A stretch of 5,298 bases of DNA from NCBI GenBank assembly GCA_024689165.1, contig JAILDS010000036.1, forward strand, positions 1 through 5,298. The letters run 5' to 3'. The notes under the pieces were generated by a model that had not been told where the DNA came from, did no database searches, and saw nothing but the letters and a program-made list of their open reading frames with translations. A program made the position numbers and the translations under genes. This DNA comes from Clostridia bacterium (GTDB taxonomy: Bacteria; Bacillota; Clostridia; Oscillospirales; Acutalibacteraceae). Of the stretch, positions 1-5,298 are shown one piece after another. Numbering within the stretch: position 1 is the stretch's first letter; every line of letters starts with the position of its first letter.

Positions 1-175
1 GATCTGGGACGAATACCAGAGGATCGCCGAAAAATACGAGCCCGAGCTTGCCGAGTTCGAGCTTGTGGAGCGCTTCGCGTTCTACGACAGGGCGAAGAAA
101 GCCTACGCCGTCGTCGCGACCGGCGAGAGCGCGATCTACGCAAACGTAATCATCAAAAAAGGCGTTATCAAATAA
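1..175 (+). CDS. RbsD/FucU-family sugar mutarotase (L-fucose mutarotase-like), C-terminal part only
   Basis: The gene enters from the left edge. The first complete codon is at base 2 and the TAA stop is at 173-175, leaving 57 residues. Seen: a C-terminus containing RFAFYDRAKKAYAVVATGES followed by AIYANVIIKKGVI, the signature end of the RbsD/FucU family, with the conserved Tyr-x-Asn (residues 46-48 of this fragment) near the active site. Family members are cytoplasmic proteins of about 140-150 residues that interconvert the alpha and beta anomers of fucose or ribose. The FYxRAKKAxAVVATGE block resembles FucU more than RbsD, so a fucose-type mutarotase is favoured, but the N-terminal part that would settle this is outside the window. 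It is followed 15 bases later by a strong terminator, so it is the last gene of its transcription unit. It converges on the GH127 gene. The family call is firm and the exact sugar is not. Confidence 0.88.
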   Translation, partial: IWDEYQRIAEKYEPELAEFELVERFAFYDRAKKAYAVVATGESAIYANVIIKKGVIK

Positions 176-190
176 ACGGCGAAAAAGACT

Positions 191-218
191 GAGCGGGCCC
201 GCCGGGCCCGCTCTTTTT
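191..218 (+). terminator. Intrinsic terminator, probably bidirectional
   Basis: A perfect 10-bp GC-rich inverted repeat (191-200 pairing with 204-213, 3-base loop GCC) is followed at once by five T residues (214-218). It starts 15 bases after the mutarotase stop codon, the normal place for a rho-independent terminator. An A-run at 182-186 lies just left of the stem, so the - strand transcript of the GH127 gene, whose stop is at 255-257, would meet the same hairpin followed after four bases by a U-run. The convergent pair therefore probably shares this element, less efficiently in the - direction. Confidence 0.93.
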
Positions 219-254
219 ATGACGTTTGTTTCAGGAAAAGTCTTGTGCCGTGGT

Positions 255-2093
255 TCACGCTTTTCGCAGCCACACGGCCATGTCGCTCTCGCCCCTGTTG
301 GCGAATGCGTAATAAGGTATCAGCTTAGCCTCCGTTTCTTTTTTCGGCGGGTCGGAGACGAGATACAGCAGCGCGTCGGGAGCGGGCTCGGTGCGGTAAG
401 CTTTCATTTTTATCACGTTCGCTCCGAAATAGCTGTCGTAAGAGATCCCGGGCTCGCAGTCCTCGTCGAGCCGAAGGTCGAACAGCTCGCTGCCGTTGTC
501 GACCGCCTCTGCGCAGTAAAGCACAGGCCCGTACATGACCGCGACCCTGCCGGCGTCGGCTCTGGCCCTGCGGTCGGCGCGGTAAAGCTCGACCTTCATG
601 GAAAGATCCGCCTCAAGCGAGAATTCCCTCCCGTCCGTCTCGAAAACGGCGTAGCCCTTCTCGACGCTGTACGGCGCGGAAAAAGCGTAGTTTCGGCACC
701 AGCCGGGGATGCGCACGTAAAGCCTCGGTTTTTTGCCGGAAGCCTCGTCGGCGGAAAGGCTGATCTTTATTTTTCCGTTCCTCGGGTAATCCGTTTCGAC
801 GCTCAGCTTGCCGAAGGGCGTGTCGGCGGTCATGGGCATGAACTGATGCAGATATACGGCGTTTTCGTCCGCAGAGACCGCCGTGCCGCCTATCGACGCG
901 ATATAACGGGTGACGTTCGGCGGGCAGCAGGAGCAGCCGAAGACCTCGAGCCGCTGCGTGATAGGAAGCCTGTCGTCCGCGCTGACGGAGGGATGCCTGA
1001 CGCGGTCGATGAGATTTATCTCGAGCGGGTTCTCGTAGAAGAACGATCTCCCGTCGAGGGACAGTCCCGCGATGACGCCGTTGTACATCTCGCGCTCGAC
1101 GACGTCCGCGTAGCGGGAATCGAGCTCGAGGTCCTTCATCCTGTCGGCGAAGAAGGACAGGGCGATAGCCGCGCAGGTCTCGTTGTAGGCGGTGTCGTTG
1201 GGCAGGTCGTAGGCGACGGTGAACGCCTCGCCCATATGGGACGAGCCTACGCCGCCTGAGATGTACATCTTCTTTTGCGTTATGTCGTCGAAAATGGCTT
1301 TGCAGGCCGTGAAAAGAGCTTCGTCGCCGGTCTCCTTCGCGGCGTCCGCCATGGCGGAATAAAGGTAGCACGCCCTGACGGAATGGCCCTCTGCGGTTCG
1401 CTGCTCCCTTACCGGCAGGTGCGACTGGTTGTACATCCCCTTTGCCCAGTCGCCCAGACGCTCCTCCTTCTTCCCGCGCTCGTTGAGGAAGAACATCGCC
1501 AGGTCGAGATATTTCCTGTCGGGCCTGACCCTGTAAAGCTTTATCAGCGCGAGCTCGATCTCCTCGTGTCCCGGCGTCGCGAAGGCGGCCGTTTTTTCCG
1601 TGACGAAGGCCTTTATCACAAGGTCGACGTATTTGTCGAGCACGTCGATGAACCTGTCGGATCCCGTTGCGGTTCTGTACGCGACCGCGGCTTCGATAAG
1701 GTGGCCGAGGCAGTAGAGCTCGTGATGGTCGCGGTTTTTGAACCTGAGCTCCGGTTCGACTACTGTATGGTAGATATTGAAATACCCGTCCGGGTCCATG
1801 TGCTCCTCAATAAGGTCGATGACCCTGTCGACCTCGGCGAGAAGCCCGGGGTCGGGGGTTTTAGCGATGATGTCGGCGGCGCTCTCAAGCCATTTGGCGA
1901 TATCGGAATCCCAGAAAAAGTGCGGCTTCGGTTCGTCGGAGCCCTCTTTCCACGTGAATTCGAACGCCCTGAAGCGCCCCGTGTCGGCGAACCTGTCGTG
2001 AACGGAACGGATCGTGACCTCACGGTTGAGCTTCTGCTTGTCCGCCCAGAACCCGCCCGTTATGTCGACTTTTTCAAAACCTATTGCCTGCAT
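255..2093 (-). CDS. GH127 (DUF1680) glycoside hydrolase, beta-L-arabinofuranosidase type
   Basis: Complete 612-residue enzyme. Seen: an N-terminal helical part with MDPDGYFNIYHT (99-110), HELYCLGHLIEA (124-135) and GHSVRACYLYSAMAD (236-250), then GGVGSSHMGEAF (280-291), NETC (304-307) and GCSCCPPN (386-393). From about 405 it turns beta-rich, with VRIPGWC (460-466) and VAVMYGPVLYCAEAVDN (517-533). Known: GH127 enzymes such as Bifidobacterium HypBA1 (about 658 residues) use an (alpha/alpha)6 barrel plus beta-sandwich domains, a Zn site of one Glu and three Cys, and a Cys nucleophile. By motif alignment, E289 is the candidate acid/base, E305, C307 and C390 are metal ligands, and C389 is the nucleophile; all are present. 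No signal peptide or membrane segment is visible, so it probably acts in the cytoplasm on imported oligosaccharides. The ATG has an AGAGGAG site 9 bases upstream. It appears to be a single-gene unit, divergent from thrC and convergent with the mutarotase. The family is firm. The substrate is inferred, since GH127 members act on more than one sugar. Confidence 0.93.
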   Translation of the reverse strand: MQAIGFEKVDITGGFWADKQKLNREVTIRSVHDRFADTGRFRAFEFTWKEGSDEPKPHFFWDSDIAKWLESAADIIAKTPDPGLLAEVDRVIDLIEEHMDPDGYFNIYHTVVEPELRFKNRDHHELYCLGHLIEAAVAYRTATGSDRFIDVLDKYVDLVIKAFVTEKTAAFATPGHEEIELALIKLYRVRPDRKYLDLAMFFLNERGKKEERLGDWAKGMYNQSHLPVREQRTAEGHSVRACYLYSAMADAAKETGDEALFTACKAIFDDITQKKMYISGGVGSSHMGEAFTVAYDLPNDTAYNETCAAIALSFFADRMKDLELDSRYADVVEREMYNGVIAGLSLDGRSFFYENPLEINLIDRVRHPSVSADDRLPITQRLEVFGCSCCPPNVTRYIASIGGTAVSADENAVYLHQFMPMTADTPFGKLSVETDYPRNGKIKISLSADEASGKKPRLYVRIPGWCRNYAFSAPYSVEKGYAVFETDGREFSLEADLSMKVELYRADRRARADAGRVAVMYGPVLYCAEAVDNGSELFDLRLDEDCEPGISYDSYFGANVIKMKAYRTEPAPDALLYLVSDPPKKETEAKLIPYYAFANRGESDMAVWLRKA

Positions 2094-2102
2094 ACGGATA
2101 TT

Positions 2103-2109
2103 CTCCTCT
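2103..2109 (-). promoter_or_regulatory. Ribosome binding site of the GH127 gene
   Basis: On the - strand AGAGGAG lies about 9 bases before the ATG at 2093-2091. It supports this start over any later Met, and the protein begins with a family-like MQAIGFEKVDITGGFW. Confidence 0.8.
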
Positions 2110-2119
2110 TTTTCTGTGT

Positions 2120-2148
2120 ATTGTACATAGCAGGCGGGTTCCCGTCAA
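2120..2148 (-). promoter_or_regulatory. Sigma-A-type promoter for the GH127 gene
   Basis: Read on the - strand, a -35 box TTGACG (2148-2143, 5 of 6 matches to consensus) is separated by exactly 17 bases from a -10 box TACAAT (2125-2120, 5 of 6). The predicted start of transcription is near 2113, giving a leader of about 20 bases that is just long enough for the SD. Such a short leader leaves no room for a riboswitch or attenuator, so any sugar control would have to be by a DNA-binding protein. A 4-bp dyad (CGGG-TT-CCCG, 2135-2144) lies in the spacer but is too short to call an operator. Confidence 0.8.
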
Positions 2149-2212
2149 GCGCATTTTTCGGCTGAACGTCCGCGAGCCTTTATATTATGCGCCTGAATTT
2201 GGACGTATTGCC

Positions 2213-2241
2213 TTTACTTTTGTGCGCCGGCGTGATACAAT
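2213..2241 (+). promoter_or_regulatory. Sigma-A-type promoter for thrC
   Basis: TTTACT (2213-2218, 4 of 6 to the -35 consensus) is followed after 17 bases by TACAAT (2236-2241, 5 of 6 to the -10 consensus). Transcription should start near 2248, leaving a leader of about 47 bases before the thrC ATG. I see no T-box, leader peptide rich in Thr/Ile codons or terminator hairpin in this leader, so classical threonine attenuation is not supported. The spacer holds an 8-bp perfect palindrome CGCCGGCG (2225-2232), which could be chance in GC-rich DNA. Confidence 0.75.
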
Positions 2242-2282
2242 CAAACAGGTTTTTGCGGCGGTGAGCCGGAGCTTCCCGCCCG

Positions 2283-2289
2283 AAGGAGG
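2283..2289 (+). promoter_or_regulatory. Strong ribosome binding site of thrC
   Basis: AAGGAGG lies 5 bases before the ATG at 2295. It fixes the thrC start and indicates canonical SD-led translation in this genome. Confidence 0.88.
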
Positions 2290-2294
2290 ATCTT

Positions 2295-3782
2295 ATGCGG
2301 TTTTTTTCCACAAGGAACGCCGGGCTCGACGTGACGGGCGCTCAGGCGATATCGAAGGGCATCAGCGACGACGGCGGACTTTTCGTCCCCGCGTCCTTTC
2401 CCGAAGCCGGGCTCGGGTTCATTTCCTCCCTGCTCCCGCTTCCGTATGAAAAAAGAGCGGCAAGGACGCTCGGGCTGTTCCTGACGGATTACTCCGCAGA
2501 AGAGCTTGAGGGTTATGCCCGCGCGGCGTATTCGTCCTTCCCCGAAAACGCGGCCCCCGTCGTGAAGGTCGGCTCCTTCGGGTATTTCCTCGAGCTGTGG
2601 CGCGGCCCGACCTGCGCTTTCAAGGATATGGCCCTTCAGATGCTGCCGCACCTGCTGACGGGCGCGAACGCGAAGCTCGGCGGCGGGCTCGGCACGATGA
2701 TACTCACCGCCACCTCCGGCGACACGGGCAAGGCGGCGCTCGAGGGCTTCAAAGACGTTCCCGGTACTAAGATAATGGTATTCTACCCCGCCGACGGAGT
2801 AAGCGCGATGCAGAAGCTCCAGATGGGCACCCAGGAGGGCGGCAACGTCTGCGTTTACGGCGTCGAGGGCAATTTCGACGACTGCCAGACCGCCGTCAAG
2901 CGTATCTTCACGGACCCCGGCGTAAAGGCCGGGCTCGCCGCGCGCGGGTGGGCTTTTTCAAGCGCGAACTCCATCAACTTCGGCAGGCTCGCCCCGCAGA
3001 TAGCCTATTATTTCTCCGCTTACTGCGACCTCGTCAACTCAGGCGTGATAGCACTCGGCGACAGGATAAACATAAACGTGCCGACAGGCAACTTCGGCAA
3101 CATCCTCGCGGCGTACTACGCCTTCAGGTGCGGCCTGCCGGTGAACAGGTTCATATGCAGCTCTAACTCGAACGACGTTCTCACCGAGTTCCTCAAAACC
3201 GGCCATTACAGCCTTCACAGGCCGTTTTACACGACGGTCTCCCCGTCGATGGACATACTCGTGTCGTCGAACCTCGAGAGGCTCATTTTCGACCTTTGCG
3301 GGAGCGACAAAGAGGTGAAACGGCTTTACGGCATGCTCGCTTCCGCCGGGGAGTTCGACGTTTCCGACGAGGTGCTCGGAAAGATAACTCAGCTGTTCTG
3401 GGCGGATCAGCTTTCGGAGGACGAGACGAAGAAGACCATAGCCGATATCTTCGCCGAAAACGCTTATCTCGCCGACACGCACACCGCCGTCGCAGCGGGC
3501 GTTTACAAAAAATACGCCGCCGCGACCGGCGACGCAACGCCCTGCGTCACCGCTTCCACGGCGAACCCGTATAAGTTCCCCGCCGCCGTCCTCGAGGCGA
3601 TCACCGGCGAGAAGGACTGCGGCGAGTGGGAAGCGATCGACCGCCTCGAAAGCCTGACCGGGACACCCGCGCCCGCGCCGATAAAAGCCCTTCGTGAAAA
3701 AGAGGTCCGCTTCACCGGAACGCTGAAGGATTCAGGAATGGCTGACGCCGTTCTGGCTTTCGCGTCCGACCGGGCAGGCTGA
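2295..3782 (+). CDS. thrC: Threonine synthase (long form)
   Basis: Complete 495-residue enzyme that converts O-phospho-L-homoserine and water to L-threonine and phosphate, the last step of threonine synthesis, in the cytoplasm. Seen: the family N-terminus MRFFSTRNAG with the SKGISDDGGLFVP block (20-32), the PLP-lysine motif GPTCAFKDMALQML (104-117, K110 the Schiff-base lysine), TATSGDTGKAAL (138-149), the glycine-rich phosphate-cradle loop PTGNFGN (263-269), SSNSND (289-294) and ASTANPYKFP (420-429). Known: fold-type II PLP enzyme. The length matches the long, E. coli/yeast-like subgroup with an added N-terminal domain (about 430-515 residues), not the roughly 350-residue Bacillus type. The start is fixed by AAGGAGG 5 bases upstream, and the gene has its own promoter. 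It is the first gene of a probable + strand operon. No hom or thrB gene lies beside it here, so the pathway genes are dispersed or outside the window. No missing catalytic residue was noticed. Confidence 0.97.
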   Translation: MRFFSTRNAGLDVTGAQAISKGISDDGGLFVPASFPEAGLGFISSLLPLPYEKRAARTLGLFLTDYSAEELEGYARAAYSSFPENAAPVVKVGSFGYFLELWRGPTCAFKDMALQMLPHLLTGANAKLGGGLGTMILTATSGDTGKAALEGFKDVPGTKIMVFYPADGVSAMQKLQMGTQEGGNVCVYGVEGNFDDCQTAVKRIFTDPGVKAGLAARGWAFSSANSINFGRLAPQIAYYFSAYCDLVNSGVIALGDRININVPTGNFGNILAAYYAFRCGLPVNRFICSSNSNDVLTEFLKTGHYSLHRPFYTTVSPSMDILVSSNLERLIFDLCGSDKEVKRLYGMLASAGEFDVSDEVLGKITQLFWADQLSEDETKKTIADIFAENAYLADTHTAVAAGVYKKYAAATGDATPCVTASTANPYKFPAAVLEAITGEKDCGEWEAIDRLESLTGTPAPAPIKALREKEVRFTGTLKDSGMADAVLAFASDRAG

Positions 3783-3823
3783 AACTTTTCTCAACGTCTG
3801 ACTGCCCACGCTCCGCGCTTTTT
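3772..3823 (+). terminator. Weak inverted repeat plus T-run after thrC (possible attenuator or partial terminator)
   Basis: GGGCAG (3772-3777, in the last thrC codons) is complementary to CTGCCC (3802-3807), with a 24-base loop. GCGT/ACGC arms (3762-3765, 3808-3811) could add to it across a 6-base bulge. A five-base T-run (3819-3823) follows at some distance. The large loop and the gap before the T-run make it much weaker than the terminator at 191-218. It could reduce read-through into the phosphoesterase gene or have no role. Confidence 0.25.
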
Positions 3824-4517
3824 GCCTATGCTGTTCGCGATCGCCGACGCTCACCTCTGTCTGGGCACGCCGGACAAGACGATGGAGATCTTTCCCGGAT
3901 GGAAGGATTATATTGCCCGTCTTGAAAAAAACTGGCGAGGCGCGGTCGGGGAAGACGACGTCGTCGTCATAGCGGGCGATATCTCATGGGCGATGACGCT
4001 CGAGGAGGCAAGGCCCGACCTCGCCTTCATCGACTCTCTCCCGGGAAGGAAGCTTCTGCTGCGCGGCAATCACGACTTCTGGTGGACGACCGCGGCGAAG
4101 CTGAAAGCCTTCTTCGCCGAAAACGGCTTTGAAACGCTGTCGATCCTTCGCGGGAACGCCTTTTCCGTCGGCGGTCTGACGGTCTGCGGCTCGCGTGGCT
4201 GGTTTTTCGACAGCGAGGAGGCGCACGACAAAAAGATAATCGCAAGAGAGACCGGGCGGATAGCCGCCTCGCTCGACGCCGGTGACGCCCTGCCCGGCGA
4301 AAACGTCGTGTTCCTGCACTATCCGCCAGTTTCCGTGAACGGCGGGAGCAACGAGATCATAGAGCTCCTTGAGGCCCGCGGGGTCAAAAGAGTCTATTAC
4401 GGGCATCTTCACGGCGAAAAGACCGACCGCCCCGCCGCGGCTTACGGCGGCCCCGTCGGACTACGCCTTATTTCCGCGGATCATCTGGGCTTTTGCCCGC
4501 TTCTGATAGGAGGCTGA
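3822..4517 (+). CDS. Calcineurin-like metallophosphoesterase, DR1119-type
   Basis: Complete 231-residue protein. Seen, in order, are all metal-binding motifs of the calcineurin-like phosphoesterase fold: DAH (9-11), GDISWAM (52-58), RGNHDFWW (81-88), FLHYPP (164-169) and YGHLHGE (193-199). The GDISWAM, LPGRKLLLRGNHD and GWFFDSEEAHDKKI pattern resembles the predicted phosphohydrolase group that includes DR1119 of Deinococcus and many Firmicutes proteins of about 230 residues. Members should bind two metal ions and hydrolyse phosphoesters, but their natural substrate is not established to my knowledge. No signal peptide or membrane segment is visible, so it is probably cytoplasmic. The start is uncertain: TTG at 3822 or ATG at 3828 (two residues shorter, giving MLFAIADAHL). 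Neither has a visible SD. It follows thrC by 39 bases and is 5 bases ahead of the next gene, so co-transcription is likely. The family is firm and the biological role unknown. Confidence 0.93.
   Translation: MPMLFAIADAHLCLGTPDKTMEIFPGWKDYIARLEKNWRGAVGEDDVVVIAGDISWAMTLEEARPDLAFIDSLPGRKLLLRGNHDFWWTTAAKLKAFFAENGFETLSILRGNAFSVGGLTVCGSRGWFFDSEEAHDKKIIARETGRIAASLDAGDALPGENVVFLHYPPVSVNGGSNEIIELLEARGVKRVYYGHLHGEKTDRPAAAYGGPVGLRLISADHLGFCPLLIGG
4508..4513 (+). promoter_or_regulatory. Ribosome binding site inside the end of the phosphoesterase gene
   Basis: AGGAGG lies within the last codons of the phosphoesterase gene and 9 bases before the TTG at 4523. It supports TTG as the start of the next gene and suggests that the two genes are translationally coupled. 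Confidence 0.78.
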
Positions 4518-4522
4518 GGTTT

Positions 4523-5298
4523 TTGCGCACTTTTGACGACGGATACACTCTCTGGGCCGAGGAGCGCATGGACGATTTCGCCGGCAGGATCTACGACATA
4601 GACGAGGGGCTCAGATCCGTTTCCGACAGCGAAAAGACCATAGTCGATTACCTCGGCGGCGTTTGCTGCTCCCTGTCTCTGGGGCTCGCGATGCGCCGCT
4701 ACCTCTGCGGCAAGTTCGGCGCGGAGCTGCCCTCGGGCGACAAGCGCTTTACGCTCAGCGACGGGCGCGTCATGGTCGTCAAGAACTACCTGCGCGCGGA
4801 CTACGACGTGGCCGTCGACGACGTGGACGCGTACTGCGAGATCATTTTCGACATCTACAGGACCTTCAACCCCGCGATGGACGTCCCCGGTTTTACGAAG
4901 ACCGAGATCCGCAGGCTGCTGCGCCTCGATTCCGCCTGCCGGCGCGAAAAGATGTTCGACATTTCCTTCGCCCTGCACATGAACCGGGACGAGACGAGCA
5001 AGTTCCTGACGGACGTCCTCGCGGAGCAGAGCTATAACCCGAGGAACCCCGAGGAGATAATAGCCCTTTTCTGCCAGAGCAACCGTGCGTACAACAGGTA
5101 TTCCGAATACAAAAGGCTGATCGGCCGCTGGCGCGCCGTCTCTGCGTATGCGGACGGCGGGAAGACCCTTGCGGATTATACCAACGTCGCGGGCAGAAAG
5201 CTTTCGAACGAGCTTTCCGGCGAGGAGGAGCTGTTCGAGTTCCTCAATAGGAACGCGCATAACTTCAACGGCTTTTCCGAAACGGCGTATAAGGAATT
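4523..5298 (+). CDS. Uncharacterised, mostly helical protein; 3' end beyond the window
   Basis: The reading frame is open from a TTG at 4523 to the right edge: 258 complete codons with no stop. I do not recognise the family. Seen: a soluble, charged sequence without signal peptide or clear membrane segment; a short Cys/Ser/Leu-rich stretch GGVCCSLSLGLAM (45-57); a predicted helical core (about 100-200) containing FTKTEIRRLLRLD (124-136), MFDISFALHMNRDETSKFL (144-162), SYNPRNPEEIIALF (170-183) and NRYSEYKRLIGRW (191-203); and an acidic segment EEELFEFLNRNAHNFNGFSE (234-253). The repeated short-helix layout around 124-183 is loosely like helix-turn-helix-type bundles, but no DNA-binding motif can be named. 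AGGAGG 9 bases upstream supports the TTG start. The alternative ATG at 4568 (codon 16) has GAGGAG only 3 bases away. The frame shares the GC-rich third positions and Gly/Asp/Asn codon choice of its neighbours. A long frame on the opposite strand (4481-5260) has the Val/Ala/Arg-rich make-up of a shadow. Confidence 0.75.
   Translation, partial: MRTFDDGYTLWAEERMDDFAGRIYDIDEGLRSVSDSEKTIVDYLGGVCCSLSLGLAMRRYLCGKFGAELPSGDKRFTLSDGRVMVVKNYLRADYDVAVDDVDAYCEIIFDIYRTFNPAMDVPGFTKTEIRRLLRLDSACRREKMFDISFALHMNRDETSKFLTDVLAEQSYNPRNPEEIIALFCQSNRAYNRYSEYKRLIGRWRAVSAYADGGKTLADYTNVAGRKLSNELSGEEELFEFLNRNAHNFNGFSETAYKE

Larger units (their letters stand above)
2094..2294. other. Divergent intergenic region between the GH127 gene and thrC
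   Basis: This 201-bp stretch holds both promoters and both ribosome binding sites. The two predicted -10 boxes point away from each other, and the -35 boxes are separated by 64 bases (2149-2212). That central part holds an AT-rich patch (tatattatg, 2181-2189) that could serve as an UP element or bind a regulator. No extended dyad, tRNA, small ORF with an SD or riboswitch was found. Confidence 0.7.

Noticed and set aside
219..1259. Long + strand open frame (346 codons) opposite the GH127 gene
   Set aside because: It is rich in Val, Arg, Gly and Ala, has no SD, starts inside the terminator area and lies fully antisense to a GH127 gene with all catalytic motifs. Such mirror frames are common in GC-rich coding DNA.
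2135..2144. CGGG-TT-CCCG dyad in the GH127 promoter spacer as an operator
   Set aside because: The arms are only 4 bp, which is easily chance in GC-rich DNA, and no second copy was found nearby.
1275..2165. Second + strand frame (296 codons) opposite the GH127 gene, reaching into the intergenic region
   Set aside because: It has no family motif and no SD, and its composition follows from the codon pattern of the opposite gene.
2248..2294. Leader of thrC as a riboswitch or threonine attenuator
   Set aside because: At about 47 bases it is too short, with no terminator hairpin, T-box motif or run of Thr/Ile codons.
2241..2651. - strand frame (136 codons) over the thrC start
   Set aside because: It covers the thrC promoter, SD and N-terminus, all well supported, and has no motif or SD of its own.
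4481..5260. - strand frame of 259 codons opposite the unknown gene
   Set aside because: It is Val/Ala/Arg/Leu-rich with no recognisable motif. Its start has no good SD, and its 3' end would run into the phosphoesterase gene. The + strand frame has an SD and better codon choice. This rejection is less certain than the others because the + strand protein is also unrecognised.

Overview
The window looks like chromosomal DNA from a GC-rich, Clostridia-like member of the Bacillota, probably an uncultured gut or rumen type. This is an inference. The signs are strong purine-rich Shine-Dalgarno sites (AAGGAGG, AGGAGG), sigma-A-type promoters with TACAAT -10 boxes, a long-form threonine synthase, a DR1119-type phosphoesterase of a kind common in Firmicutes, and GC-rich third codon positions. 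Nothing marks it as mobile: I see no transposase, integrase, tRNA, rRNA, CRISPR array or long repeat.

Layout. Bases 1-175 are the 3' end of a RbsD/FucU-type sugar mutarotase gene on the + strand. It ends at a perfect 10-bp hairpin terminator (191-218) that probably also serves the convergent gene. Bases 255-2093 (- strand) encode a complete GH127 (DUF1680) glycoside hydrolase, a beta-L-arabinofuranosidase-type enzyme with its Glu/Cys active-site set intact and its own promoter. A 201-bp divergent intergenic region (2094-2294) carries back-to-back promoters. To its right lies a + strand series: threonine synthase thrC (2295-3782), a small metallophosphoesterase (3822-4517) and an unrecognised helical protein (from 4523) that runs off the right edge.

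How the genes fit together. The left half is sugar-related: a mutarotase beside an enzyme that probably releases arabinose or a related sugar from short, imported glycans, since no signal peptide is visible. Whether the two share a pathway is open. The right half is housekeeping: threonine biosynthesis followed by two genes packed closely behind it, probably co-transcribed but with no obvious shared function. The join between the phosphoesterase and the unknown gene is tight (5 bases between stop and start, SD inside the upstream gene). The join between thrC and the phosphoesterase is looser, lacks a visible SD and contains a weak inverted repeat.

The region is mostly ordinary. The most open item is the unknown gene at 4523-5298, which starts at TTG. 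I found no convincing evidence of a new multi-gene system.
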